Assembly (NCBI GenBank): GCA_001896885.1
Contig: MKRJ01000019.1
Span: 146,078-210,077, forward strand
DNA length: 64,000 nucleotides
Source of the DNA: Rhizobiales bacterium 65-79
GTDB lineage: Bacteria; Pseudomonadota; Alphaproteobacteria; Rhizobiales; Rhizobiaceae
Direction: 5' to 3'
The position numbers were made by a program, and so were the translations under genes. A model generated the notes under the pieces. The model was given only the letters and a program-made list of their open reading frames with translations, searched no databases and was not told the origin of the DNA. Positions 1 through 8,244 of this stretch are shown one piece after another (within the stretch, counting starts at the first letter, position 1; each line of letters opens with the position of its first letter).

Positions 1-612
1 GGTCGCCGTCGCCACGAAGCCGGGCAGCATGACCGGGCAGATAATGTACCAGATGACCTGCCAGCGCGAGGCGCCGTCGATGATGGCGGCCTCGTCGAGG
101 CTCTTCGGCACCGTCACCAGATAGCCGACGAGCATGTAGACCGAAAACGGTACGGTGAACGCGGTGTAGGTGAGGATCATGCCGATATAGCTGTTGATGA
201 GGTGCATGGTGGCGAAGGCCACGAAAAGCGGGTTGATCAGCACGATCCACGGGAACACCTGCCCGAACAGGATGCCGGTGAAAAGCGCGCGCTTGAAGCG
301 GAAGTCGAAGCGCGAGAAGGCGTAGGCCGCCATGATGGAAAGCACGGTCGAGGCGAGCGTCGCCGCCACGCAGATGACGAGGCTGTTGACGATGAAGCGC
401 CCGAAACCGCTCTGGAAAATCCTGACATAATTGCGGAAAGTGAACGTGCCGGTCGCCGAAAGCAGCCCGCCTCCCGGTCGGAACGACCCGATCAGGACAT
501 AAACGGCGGGATAGACCATCACGAACAGCACGACGACCGCGAGGACGGCCGAGACGGCGAGCGCCGTCGGTCCCGGGTCGCGCCAGTGCCGGGAAGAAGC
601 CGGGGCACTCAC
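1..612 (-). CDS. Carbohydrate ABC transporter permease, MalG type (3' end cut off by window)
   Basis: Inner-membrane permease of a sugar ABC importer. I translated it from a GTG at 612, which overlaps the TGA of the upstream permease in a GTGA arrangement; 204 codons are present and the C-terminus lies outside the window. After a short cytoplasmic N-terminus comes a hydrophobic segment (about residues 17-37), further membrane segments, and near the end the EAA loop (EAAIIDGASRWQ...PVMLPG) that contacts the ATPase. The binding-protein and MalF-type genes lie directly upstream, so this is the third gene of the operon; the ATPase gene is not visible. The family is clear, the sugar is not. Confidence 0.9.
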   Translation of the reverse strand, partial: MSAPASSRHWRDPGPTALAVSAVLAVVVLFVMVYPAVYVLIGSFRPGGGLLSATGTFTFRNYVRIFQSGFGRFIVNSLVICVAATLASTVLSIMAAYAFSRFDFRFKRALFTGILFGQVFPWIVLINPLFVAFATMHLINSYIGMILTYTAFTVPFSVYMLVGYLVTVPKSLDEAAIIDGASRWQVIWYIICPVMLPGFVATAT

Positions 613-1505
613 AGCGTCTCCTCCAGCTGCTGTCGCGCGACGAGCCTGAGGTAGAGGATGCCGAAAGCGCCCATGATGACCGCCATCACCATGCCGATCG
701 CCGAACTGTAGCCAAGCCGGAAATCGATAAAGGCCTTGAGATAGACCTCCGTCGCCAGCACGTTGGTATAGGTCCCCGGCCCGGCCCCCGTCGCCAGCCA
801 GACATAGACGAAATTGTTGAACGACCAGAAGACGGACATCAGCCCGAGCACCAGCATGGCCGGCATAAGGAAAGGCAGGGTGACGAAGCGGAATTTCTGC
901 CAGTTGGTCGCTCCGTCGAGCTCCGCCGCCTCGTAATATTCATCGGGAACCGTCTGCAGGCTGGAAAGCAGCGACAGCGCGATCAGCGGCACCGTGTTCC
1001 AGAGCATGATGGCGACGAGCGAAGGCCAGACCGTGCGCATGTCGGCGAGGAAGGCGATCGGGTGATCGACCACGCCGAGCTTGATCAGCGCCTCGTTGAC
1101 CGCCCCGTTGCGCTCCAGCAGGAAGCGCCAGATGACCACCGCCACGATCGGCGGTGTCGCCCAGGGGATGAGCAGCGCGAACCGCGACACCGCCGCAAGC
1201 CTGAGAAGCTTCATCGCCCTCGTATTCAGCAGCAGCGCTATCCCGAGCCCGATCAGCAGGCGCAGGATCACCGAGGTCGCGGTAAGCCAGATGAACGTGT
1301 TGAACAGGATGTGGCCGAGATCGCCGCTGCGGAACAGTTCGCGATAGTTGGCCAGGCCGACCCAGTTGCCGCCGCGCTTCATGCCGAGCAGCGAGAGATC
1401 CGTGAAGCTGATCTTCAGATTGTCGAAGATCGGATAGCCGTAGAAGAGCAGCAGGAGCACGACCGTCGGCAGCAGCATCGTCGTGATGAAGAGTCTGTCG
1501 CGCAT
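609..1505 (-). CDS. Carbohydrate ABC transporter permease, MalF type
   Basis: First permease of the same sugar importer, about 298 residues with six predicted membrane segments. The EAA loop is EAAELDGATNWQKF followed by TLPFLMPAML. The frame stays open to a TTG at 1535, but that codon sits in the U-rich tail of the hairpin at 1536-1590. I therefore prefer the ATG at 1505 (MRDRLFITT), which has a GGGAG upstream. The stop overlaps the GTG of the next permease by 4 bases, suggesting translational coupling. Substrate not determined. Confidence 0.9.
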   Translation of the reverse strand: MRDRLFITTMLLPTVVLLLLFYGYPIFDNLKISFTDLSLLGMKRGGNWVGLANYRELFRSGDLGHILFNTFIWLTATSVILRLLIGLGIALLLNTRAMKLLRLAAVSRFALLIPWATPPIVAVVIWRFLLERNGAVNEALIKLGVVDHPIAFLADMRTVWPSLVAIMLWNTVPLIALSLLSSLQTVPDEYYEAAELDGATNWQKFRFVTLPFLMPAMLVLGLMSVFWSFNNFVYVWLATGAGPGTYTNVLATEVYLKAFIDFRLGYSSAIGMVMAVIMGAFGILYLRLVARQQLEETL

Positions 1506-1535
1506 GCTTCCGGATAGGCTCCCGGTCTTCAACAA

Positions 1536-1590
1536 AAGGACGGCCGGCGCGATGCCGGCCGGTCGACGGCCGGGCTACCCGGCCGTCCTT
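1536..1590 (-). terminator. GC-rich hairpin between binding-protein and permease genes (attenuator-like)
   Basis: The outer arms pair perfectly over 10 bases (AAGGACGGCC with GGCCGTCCTT, 1536-1545 and 1581-1590), with more GC-rich pairing inside. Read on the minus strand the stem is followed by CCTTTTGTTG. It lies after the binding-protein stop and before the permease start, so it would lower readthrough or protect the upstream mRNA. A similar element occupies the same place in the second sugar operon (16187-16224). Confidence 0.6.
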
Positions 1591-1607
1591 CGGCAGGGAT
1601 TACCCTA

Positions 1608-2891
1608 TCAGCCTTTCGCGGCCATCTGCTTCTCGATTTCCTGCAGCAGCCCCTTCGCCGCCTCTTCCGGCTTGGACTGCCCGGAGAGCGCCGTTCCGAA
1701 GGCCCGGTCCGTCAGGTTCCACATGGTCCCGATCGGCACCGGTCCGCTGGCATACGGCCCCCAGGTGCGGGCATATTCGAACTGCTCGGCGAACCCCTTG
1801 AGCGGCGCGCCGAAATCGATCTTCTTCAGGAGCGAGTTCTGCGCCGGGAACTGCGTCCGGTAATATTTGGCGAAGACCTGCTCGGACGCCATGAACTTCA
1901 CGAACTTCCAGGCCTGCTCCGGATGCTTTGTGTTGGCGTTGATGACCAGCATGCGGCCGCCGAACATGGAACTCTTGGTGTCGTCCGGATGCGGGAACGG
2001 CGCCGAGACGAAGGGAACTGGCTTGCCGGGATTGGCGTCTTCGTAGGCCTTGATGATCTCCTTGTAGGTGTTGGGCGGCATGGCGCCCATGGCCTGGTTG
2101 CCGGTCACCAGCGCCTGCATGATCGAGGGATCGTGCGCGTCGCTCGCCGCGAGGTTGGATTGCGGATTGTCGCCGCCATCCATGTACTGCTTGAAATATT
2201 TCATGGCGTCGGCAACGTCGTCGACCGTCACGCCGAGGGCATAGGAGCCGTCCGCCTTCTGCACGATCAGCGCCTTGCCGTGCGACCACCAGTAGAAATT
2301 GGCGAGGAACCAGATCGCGCCCGAGGCGGAACTTCCCGCCGGGAAGCCGAAGCCGGCCTTGCCCGTCTTCTTGTAGACGGCGGCGCTGTCGGCGCGCAGA
2401 TCGTCCCAGCTCTGCGGCAGCTTGTCGATCCCCGCCTGCTTGAGCAGGTCCGTCCTGTAGACCATCGCCCAGGTGTCCGTCGTCCACGGAAGGCCGTAGA
2501 CATGGCCGTCCTTGCCCTTGGCGAGGTCCTGAGCGACGAAATCCGCAAAGCCGTTCGACGGCGGGTCCTTCTTCAGGAAGTTGTCGAGCGGAAGCAGCGC
2601 GCCGGCATCGCCCATTTCGGTGACCCAGACCTGGGCGCTGTGCTGGACGTCGGGCCCCTGACCGACCGCTGCCTCGCGCAGGAACTGGTTGCGCGCGTCC
2701 TTCCAGCCGATGCGCTGCAGGTCGACCTTTATGTCGGGGTTTTCCTTCTGGAATTCGTCGATCGCGCCCCTGACCTCCTGCTCGGTGTCGTTGAAGCGGA
2801 AAGTGATCGTCACCGGATCGGCGGCTGCGGCCCGGATCGATCCGAGCATGGCCGCGCTGACGACGAGCGCGGCCGCAAGCGATTTGAGCAT
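1608..2891 (-). CDS. Sugar ABC transporter substrate-binding protein (family 1)
   Basis: Periplasmic binding protein of 427 residues that delivers a sugar to the adjacent permeases. The N-terminus has a Sec signal peptide (MLKSLAAALVVSAAMLGS, cleavage probably after RAAAA). The body resembles family 1 (MalE/UgpB-like) proteins, including the segment PWTTDTWAMVYRTDLLKQAG typical of carbohydrate binders. The ATG has a good GGAGG about 5 bases upstream. It is first in the operon and reads away from the amidohydrolase gene, so the region 2892-3087 should hold both promoters. A fucose- or rhamnose-like substrate is only an inference from the neighbours. Confidence 0.9.
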   Translation of the reverse strand: MLKSLAAALVVSAAMLGSIRAAAADPVTITFRFNDTEQEVRGAIDEFQKENPDIKVDLQRIGWKDARNQFLREAAVGQGPDVQHSAQVWVTEMGDAGALLPLDNFLKKDPPSNGFADFVAQDLAKGKDGHVYGLPWTTDTWAMVYRTDLLKQAGIDKLPQSWDDLRADSAAVYKKTGKAGFGFPAGSSASGAIWFLANFYWWSHGKALIVQKADGSYALGVTVDDVADAMKYFKQYMDGGDNPQSNLAASDAHDPSIMQALVTGNQAMGAMPPNTYKEIIKAYEDANPGKPVPFVSAPFPHPDDTKSSMFGGRMLVINANTKHPEQAWKFVKFMASEQVFAKYYRTQFPAQNSLLKKIDFGAPLKGFAEQFEYARTWGPYASGPVPIGTMWNLTDRAFGTALSGQSKPEEAAKGLLQEIEKQMAAKG

Positions 2892-2961
2892 GGCTTCCTC
2901 CCAGTTGCCCCGCAGCCCATGGTCGGCAAGCCCATCAGACTACCGGCATGGCTGCGCAATT

Positions 2962-2985
2962 AACAGAACCATATGTAATCCTGTT
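2962..2985. promoter_or_regulatory. Candidate operator 1, AACAG-N14-CTGTT
   Basis: A 24-base inverted repeat with arms AACAG and CTGTT, read from AACAGAAC, in the divergent region upstream of the sugar-binding protein gene. The same 24-base layout recurs at 3040-3063, again beginning AACAGAAC. Two matched palindromes in one intergenic region suggest binding sites for one local repressor or activator. The regulator gene is not in view. Confidence 0.5.
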
Positions 2986-3037
2986 CATGCTGTCAAACCC
3001 GTTCGCGGCGTTCCGTCTCCGTGATTGACGCCTCCGG

Positions 3038-3065
3038 AAAACAGAACTAGCAATGGGTCTGTTTT
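3038..3065. promoter_or_regulatory. Candidate operator 2, AAAACAGA-N12-TCTGTTTT
   Basis: A perfect 8-base inverted repeat; its inner 24 bases (3040-3063) follow the AACAG-N14-CTGTT pattern of operator 1, 78 bases away. It lies just before the preferred start of the amidohydrolase. If that gene began at the earliest possible TTG (3025) the palindrome would be coding, which is one reason to prefer a later start. Confidence 0.55.
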
Positions 3066-3087
3066 GGATGATTTGAAAGACGTTCCC

Positions 3088-4056
3088 TTGCGGCAGAGGA
3101 TCGACGCGCACCATCATCTGTGGCAGCTCGGTCGCTTTCCCTATGCCTGGCTGGCGCCGGATTCGCCGCCGCGCCCGTTCGGCGACCATGGCGGCCTCAA
3201 GCGCGACTATCTCGTCGCCGATTACCGGAAAGACATGGCCGGCGTCGGCCTCGTCGCTTCCGTTTTCGTCGAGGCGAATGCCGGCGCGCCCGGCGCGGCC
3301 GAGATCGACTGGGTGGACGAGGCGGCGGCCGAGGGCGCGCTGCCCGCCGTCGCCATCGGCAGCGCCGACCTGCGCCGGCCGGATATCGGCGAAATCCTGT
3401 CGGCCTTCTCGCGCTCCCGGCGCATGCGCGGCATCCGAATGTCGCTCTGCTGGGACGAACGCCCGCGCTGGCGCTTCATCGACCGTCCCGACGTCATGCT
3501 GACCGCGGAGTTCAAGCGCGGTCTGGCTGAACTCACGCGGCGGGAGATGGTCTTCGACGTGCTCGTCGTGCCCGGCCAGCTTTCGCAGCTTGCCGGTCTC
3601 GCGCGCGCCAATCCCGACCAGCTTGTCGTTCTCGACCATCTCGGCACGCCCTGGTTCGAGACCCCCGCCGACGAGACCGCCTGGACCGCCGGCATGCGCG
3701 AATGCGCGCGCTGCCCCAATGTCGTCGTCAAACTGTCCGGCCTCTGGCCGCTCGACCGAAAATGGCGGCCGGAGCGGATCGCCGGGCCGGTCCGCCTGGT
3801 GGTCGATCTCTTCGGACCGGAGCGCTGCATGTGGGCGAGCAATTATCCGGTGGAGAAGCTGATGTGCCCGGTGCTCGACCAGATACGCCATCTCGAGACG
3901 GTCCTGGATGATTTCGCGGACGACGACAAGGACATGATCTTCCGGCGCACGGCGGCGCGGGTTTACCGAATTCCGGAGATGGCCGACCTCGGGATGCACG
4001 CTCCGGATCCCGGCAGCGGCCTCACCTCCATCCATTCGTCCGAGCCGGCGCGATAG
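3088..4056 (+). CDS. Amidohydrolase, L-fucono-lactonase-like (COG3618)
   Basis: TIM-barrel metal-dependent hydrolase of the amidohydrolase_2 / L-fuconolactonase group, which opens sugar lactones to sugar acids. Seen: the metal-site motif DAHHHLW at the N-terminus, KLSGL late in the barrel, and MWASNYPVEK near the C-terminus, matching the conserved xxSNxPV strand. No ATG exists at the 5' end. The frame opens at TTG 3025, but conservation begins around residue 22, so I chose TTG 3088 (LRQRIDAHHH), preceded by GAAAG; TTG 3064 is another option. Two dehydrogenase genes follow, consistent with oxidation of an aldose to a lactone, hydrolysis, then oxidation of the acid. The lactone identity is inferred. 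Confidence 0.85.
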   Translation: MRQRIDAHHHLWQLGRFPYAWLAPDSPPRPFGDHGGLKRDYLVADYRKDMAGVGLVASVFVEANAGAPGAAEIDWVDEAAAEGALPAVAIGSADLRRPDIGEILSAFSRSRRMRGIRMSLCWDERPRWRFIDRPDVMLTAEFKRGLAELTRREMVFDVLVVPGQLSQLAGLARANPDQLVVLDHLGTPWFETPADETAWTAGMRECARCPNVVVKLSGLWPLDRKWRPERIAGPVRLVVDLFGPERCMWASNYPVEKLMCPVLDQIRHLETVLDDFADDDKDMIFRRTAARVYRIPEMADLGMHAPDPGSGLTSIHSSEPAR

Positions 4057-4083
4057 CCGGAAATCCATGGATTGCACCCACAT

Positions 4084-4926
4084 ATGACGGTGAAAATGAC
4101 GATCGACGAACAGGCCATCGAGAACAACCGACGGGTCGCGGAGCGATTCTCGATGCGGGGCCGCAAGGCGCTGGTGACGGGAGGCAGCGTCTCGATCGGC
4201 CGCGAGATCGCGCTGGCCTTCGCCGATGCCGGCGCCGACGTCGCGATCCAGCATGCCCGCGCCGCCGACATCGCCTTCGGCCGCACTTCCGCGGCGGAGG
4301 AGACGGTGGCGGCCATCGCCGCGCGCGGGCGCGTCGGCTTCGCCGTTGAAGCGGACTTTGCCCAGCCGCACGAGGCGACACGCTCGGTCGAGGAGGCGCG
4401 CCGCTCCCTCGGCGGCCTCGACGTCCTCGTCATATGCGCGTCGATCCAGTACCGCACCCCCTTCGAGCAGGTGACGGAGGAGCAGACGGAACGGCAGATC
4501 CAGGTGAATTTCCGTGCCACGATCGAGCTGCTGCAGGCCGCGTTGCCGGAGATGCGCCGGCGCCGCTTCGGACGCATCCTCACCATCGGCAGCGTGAACC
4601 AGACGGCTCCGGAGAGTGTGCTGTCGGTCTATGCCGCGCTGAAGAGCGCGCAGCACAATCTGGTCATCAACCTCGCTCGCGAATACGCCCCCCACGGCGT
4701 GACCTTCAACAACCTGTCGCCGGGCCTGATCGCCACCGAGCGCAACAAATGGCGGCGCAACGACCCGGCGGAATGGAAGGCGATCGAGACGGGTTGCAGC
4801 CCCATGCGGCGCGCCGGCAAGCCTTCCGAGATGGCGGGCGCGGCGCTTCTTCTGTGTTCCGACGCCGGCAGCTATATAACCGGAGCCGACCTCCAGGCGA
4901 CGGGCGGTCGCCACCTCGGCTTTTAG
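4084..4926 (+). CDS. SDR family oxidoreductase
   Basis: NAD(P)-dependent short-chain dehydrogenase, 280 residues. The nucleotide-binding motif is TGGSVSIG, replacing the usual TGxxxGIG with the last glycine kept. The catalytic set is visible as S in GSVNQ and YAALK for YxxxK. The usual NNAG element is altered to VICASIQ. The C-terminal GADLQATGGRHLGF is the normal SDR ending. It follows the lactonase-like gene by 27 bases. ATG 4084 is used; ATG 4096, five residues in, is equally possible. It could oxidise a sugar or a deoxy-keto acid. Confidence 0.88.
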   Translation: MTVKMTIDEQAIENNRRVAERFSMRGRKALVTGGSVSIGREIALAFADAGADVAIQHARAADIAFGRTSAAEETVAAIAARGRVGFAVEADFAQPHEATRSVEEARRSLGGLDVLVICASIQYRTPFEQVTEEQTERQIQVNFRATIELLQAALPEMRRRRFGRILTIGSVNQTAPESVLSVYAALKSAQHNLVINLAREYAPHGVTFNNLSPGLIATERNKWRRNDPAEWKAIETGCSPMRRAGKPSEMAGAALLLCSDAGSYITGADLQATGGRHLGF

Positions 4927-5031
4927 CCTCCATCAACTCGTCTGATTGGCTCGACTGCTCCCCAAGCCTGTCCCTTGCCAGCTTCCTCCCGATCTGAAAT
5001 CAAGCGGCATCGAGGAACCGGAGGAATGAAG

Positions 5032-5775
5032 ATGAGCGAAGGCAGGATCGCGGTCGTCGTGGGCGCGGCGCGGGGCATCGGGCTGGCGGCAGCGAAGCGG
5101 CTGGCGGCGAGAGGCGACCGGATCGTCGGCATCGATCTTCAGGCCGATGTGCTGCGCAAGGCAATGGCCTCCATCGGCGACGACAGGAAGGCGCTGGCTA
5201 TCCCCGCCGACGTTTCGAGCGCCGGCGAGGTCGAAAAGGCCTTCGCAAGGATCGCGGCCGAATTCGGCGCCCCCGAAGTTCTCGTCAATTGCGCCGGCAT
5301 CACCGGCAAGACCGGCATTCCCGCGCATGAAGTCGAACTCGAGGATTTCGACCGGGTCTATGCGATCAATCTCCGTGCGGCGTTCCTGCTGACGCGCGCG
5401 GCCGTGAGGGCCATGCTGCCGTCCGGCAAGGGCCGCATCCTGCATGTCGCCTCGATCGCCGGCAAGGAAGGCAACGCGGGCATGCTCGCCTACTCGGCCA
5501 CCAAGGCCGGGCTGATCGGCATGGTGAAGAGCGCCGGCAAGGACTATGCGGAGACCGGCATCACCATCAACGCGCTGGCGCCGGCCGTCATCCGCACGGA
5601 CATGGTGGCGGCGATGCCCGAGCATCAGGTCAAGTACATGACCGACAAGATCCCGATGAAGCGCACCGGCGAACTGGAAGAGGCCGCCGCGATGATCGAG
5701 TTCATCGTCTCGCCCGATTGCTCCTTCACCACCGGCTTCACCTTCGACCTCACCGGCGGCCGCGCGACGTATTGA
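5032..5775 (+). CDS. SDR family oxidoreductase
   Basis: Second short-chain dehydrogenase, 247 residues. It has the full classical set: VVGAARGIG for the cofactor, NCAGITGKTG, serine in ASIAGKEGN and YSATK as the active site, then an ending TGFTFDLTGGRATY. The acidic residue after beta-2 (GIDLQ) favours NAD over NADP. ATG 5032 lies 6 bases after GGAGGA; the ATG at 5026 is too close to it. It is co-oriented with the lactonase-like and first SDR genes, so it probably serves the same sugar pathway. The sequence alone does not show the substrate. Confidence 0.88.
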   Translation: MSEGRIAVVVGAARGIGLAAAKRLAARGDRIVGIDLQADVLRKAMASIGDDRKALAIPADVSSAGEVEKAFARIAAEFGAPEVLVNCAGITGKTGIPAHEVELEDFDRVYAINLRAAFLLTRAAVRAMLPSGKGRILHVASIAGKEGNAGMLAYSATKAGLIGMVKSAGKDYAETGITINALAPAVIRTDMVAAMPEHQVKYMTDKIPMKRTGELEEAAAMIEFIVSPDCSFTTGFTFDLTGGRATY

Positions 5776-5989
5776 TCGCCGGCTTGCCGAAGTGGTGCGT
5801 GGTTCGAGGCTCCCCAGCCAGTATCGCGACTGAACCGCAGCGTTCATCTCTGGCGACGTCGTGCGACATAGGCTGGGTCGCACCTCACCATGAGGGAGGC
5901 TAGCGCCTGCCTCATCCTGGACATTCCCGCACGGAGATGCCGAAGCCGTACGCATTAGAGGCCGGCTCCAACAGTCCTCATCCTGAGGT

Positions 5990-6044
5990 GCGAGCCCCCG
6001 GGTCTTGCCTTTGGCAAGCCCGAGGACAGGCTCCGCGAGCCTCG
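5990..6044 (+). repeat. Intergenic palindromic repeat, family B copy 1
   Basis: The gene-free stretch 5776-6060 contains CCTCATCCTGAGGTGCGAG followed by GCCCCCGGGTC, the hairpin CTTGCC-TTT-GGCAAG, CCCGAGGACAGGCTC and CGCGAGCC. Related copies are at 57117-57165 and, inverted, at 11884-11936. In each copy the bases flanking the TTT loop differ but remain paired. Short pieces of the same motif are scattered earlier in the stretch (TTCGAGGCT near 5812, CCTCACCATGAGG near 5882). Confidence 0.7.
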
Positions 6045-6060
6045 AAGGAGGCACCCCGAT

Positions 6061-6873
6061 TTAAAATCGCTTCCACAACGCCACGAAGCCCCCGCGTTCC
6101 CGAAGCGTGTTCTCGCCGGCGAGGGTGGCGATGCCGCCGACCTGGACGGACCACTCCGGCGTGAAGTCCCAGACGACGCTTGCGGCCGCTTTCCATTCCC
6201 AGCCCACATCGTAGAAGCCGCGCGCGTTGCCTTGCGAGAAGGTGCTAAAGGACTGGGCCATCAGCATGAGGTCCGGCCGCGGCCGCACCCCGAACGCCAC
6301 GTCGGAGCGGATCTCGTCCGGCGCGCCGCCGCCGCGGAAGCGGTAGGCGAACTCGGTATCGAGAAAGGCAGGCCATGCGCCGAGCCGGAACGAGCGGCCG
6401 TAGAGCAGGCGGATGTCCTCCTCCACCTGCGTGCTGCCGGCCTCGGCGGGATCGTTTTCGTCGCTGCTGCCGGGAATGCGCAGGAGCGACTGGAAGGAAA
6501 TGACGGAAGTCTCGTTCGACCAGAGGCCGATCCGTGCGCCGATGCCGGTATAGCCGAGGTCGCTATGACTTGCGTCGGTCGGGCCCGCGATGCTGACGGA
6601 GCGGAATTGCGGCTGGAGGATCGCCGTGAAGTGGTCCGTCAACCCGTATTCCAGCCAGCCGCCAAGTTCGAATTTGTTGTAGCGCGGAACGTCGAACGAG
6701 CCGCCGCCGTCATCGAAGGCGCTTCCGCTCGAAAGCATCGTGCCGGAGAGGATCAGAAGCCCCTTCCCTTTCGGCTGCAGCCAAGCGCCGGCATGGGCCG
6801 TGCCGGGAAATACCGTCAGCGCGCTTGCCGCGAGAGCAAGCCGGAGGCCTTCGGGCTTGAACCGGAGCCGCAT
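6061..6873 (-). CDS. Probable outer-membrane beta-barrel protein
   Basis: A 270-residue protein with a Sec signal peptide (hydrophobic LALAASALTVF, cleavage after AHA). The mature part alternates polar and hydrophobic residues and has many aromatic-ended strands (for example KFELGGWLEYGLTDHFTAIL). It ends in phenylalanine (ALWKRF), the usual C-terminal signal for outer-membrane insertion. No enzyme motif is visible. It is a single gene, divergent from pyrC. I recognise the fold class, not the function; a small porin or transport barrel is the likeliest reading. Confidence 0.7.
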   Translation of the reverse strand: MRLRFKPEGLRLALAASALTVFPGTAHAGAWLQPKGKGLLILSGTMLSSGSAFDDGGGSFDVPRYNKFELGGWLEYGLTDHFTAILQPQFRSVSIAGPTDASHSDLGYTGIGARIGLWSNETSVISFQSLLRIPGSSDENDPAEAGSTQVEEDIRLLYGRSFRLGAWPAFLDTEFAYRFRGGGAPDEIRSDVAFGVRPRPDLMLMAQSFSTFSQGNARGFYDVGWEWKAAASVVWDFTPEWSVQVGGIATLAGENTLRERGGFVALWKRF

Positions 6874-7143
6874 GGCGGCCCCTCAATCCGGCGGTAAGAG
6901 ACCCTTCGTTGCAAATCCCGAACGACAGCACGCCAAGACCGGCACCGCACGCATAACGTACCCCCACCCCACTTCGGTACAGGCTGCGATTGAAACCCGG
7001 CCACGGCGCAAGATCAAGCGGTATCATCGGCCAAGGCGATCGAAGCGAGGTGCAGCAACAATGGTGCCCCCTCCGAGAATGCTCTTGACGAGCGGCATGG
7101 CTTGGCGGACACGGCAAGCGGTAAAATCGAGGGCAATGCCATC

Positions 7144-8193
7144 TTGAAAACCATCACCATCCGGCGGCCGGACGACTGGCATCTGCATCTGCGCGACGGC
7201 GCGGTGCTGAAGGCCGTGCTGCCGGCGACCTCCACCGATTTCGCGCGCGCCATCGTCATGCCGAACCTGGTGCCGCCTGTCGTGACCACGGCGGACGCCC
7301 GCGCGTATCGGAATCGGATCCTGAGCGTGCTCCCGCAAGGCCATGATTTCACGCCGCTTATGACCCTCTACCTGACGGAAGGCACCAGCCCCGACGACGT
7401 CGAGGCCGGCTTCCGGGACGGCCTCGTGACGGCGGTGAAGCTTTATCCGGCCGGCGCGACGACCAATTCGCAGAGCGGCGTCCGCGACATCGCCAAAGTC
7501 TATCCGGTGCTGGAACGCATGGCGGCGATCGGCATGCCGCTTTGCGTCCACGGCGAGGTGACGGACCCGGCGATCGACATCTTCGACCGCGAGGCCGTGT
7601 TCATCGAGCGCGTGCTGGAGCCGCTCCGCCGCCGCATTCCCGAACTGCGCGTCGTCATGGAGCACATCACCACCCGCGAGGGCGTCGAGTATGCCCGCTC
7701 GGCCGGCGACAATCTCGGCGCCACCATCACGACGCACCATCTGATCATCAACCGCAACGCCATCCTCGCTGGCGGCATCCGCCCGCACTACTATTGCCTG
7801 CCCGTGGCCAAGCGCGAGACGCACCGTCTGGCGCTGCGCGAGGCGGCGACCTCCGGCGACCGGCGCTTCTTCCTCGGCACCGATTCCGCACCGCATCTCG
7901 ATCCGCTCAAGGAATGCGCCTGCGGCTGTGCCGGCATCTTCTCCGCGCCGGTCACGCTCTCCTGCCTGGCGCATGTCTTCGAGGAGGAGAACGCGCTCGG
8001 CCGGCTGGAAGCCTTCACCTCGCTCAACGGCCCGGCCTTCTATCGCCTGCCGCCGAATGAGAAGCGCGTCCGGCTCACGCGGCATGACGAGCCGATCGCC
8101 TTCCCGAAATCGATCGCGACCGGCGACGGCCCGGTCACCGTCTTCGACCCGATGTTCCCCATCCACTGGAATGTGGAAGCCTCTGCTGGATAG
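7144..8193 (+). CDS. pyrC: Dihydroorotase, class II
   Basis: Catalyses reversible cyclisation of N-carbamoyl-aspartate to dihydroorotate in pyrimidine synthesis. Seen: [13 protein letters not shown] with the metal-binding Hx[12 protein letters not shown] with the lysine that is carboxylated, CVHGE, MEHITT and GTDSAPH with the catalytic aspartate. About 349 residues, normal for the E. coli-type enzyme. There is no in-frame ATG; I chose TTG 7144 ([12 protein letters not shown]), about 9 bases after a GAGGG, over TTG 7102, because the family starts only a few residues before RRPDDW. pyrE follows 51 bases later, so the two form a pyrimidine unit. Confidence 0.95.
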   Translation: MKTITIRRPDDWHLHLRDGAVLKAVLPATSTDFARAIVMPNLVPPVVTTADARAYRNRILSVLPQGHDFTPLMTLYLTEGTSPDDVEAGFRDGLVTAVKLYPAGATTNSQSGVRDIAKVYPVLERMAAIGMPLCVHGEVTDPAIDIFDREAVFIERVLEPLRRRIPELRVVMEHITTREGVEYARSAGDNLGATITTHHLIINRNAILAGGIRPHYYCLPVAKRETHRLALREAATSGDRRFFLGTDSAPHLDPLKECACGCAGIFSAPVTLSCLAHVFEEENALGRLEAFTSLNGPAFYRLPPNEKRVRLTRHDEPIAFPKSIATGDGPVTVFDPMFPIHWNVEASAG

Positions 8194-8244
8194 AGACGGC
8201 GGAAGCTGGTAGCAGGCGGCAACCAAGCAACGGGGGCGAAGCCG

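Noticed and set aside
2935..4914. A 659-codon open frame on the minus strand
   Set aside because: It mirrors the amidohydrolase and SDR genes in a shadow frame; its translation is low-complexity (Arg/Ala/Gly/His-rich) with no motif. High-GC codon bias leaves such frames open.
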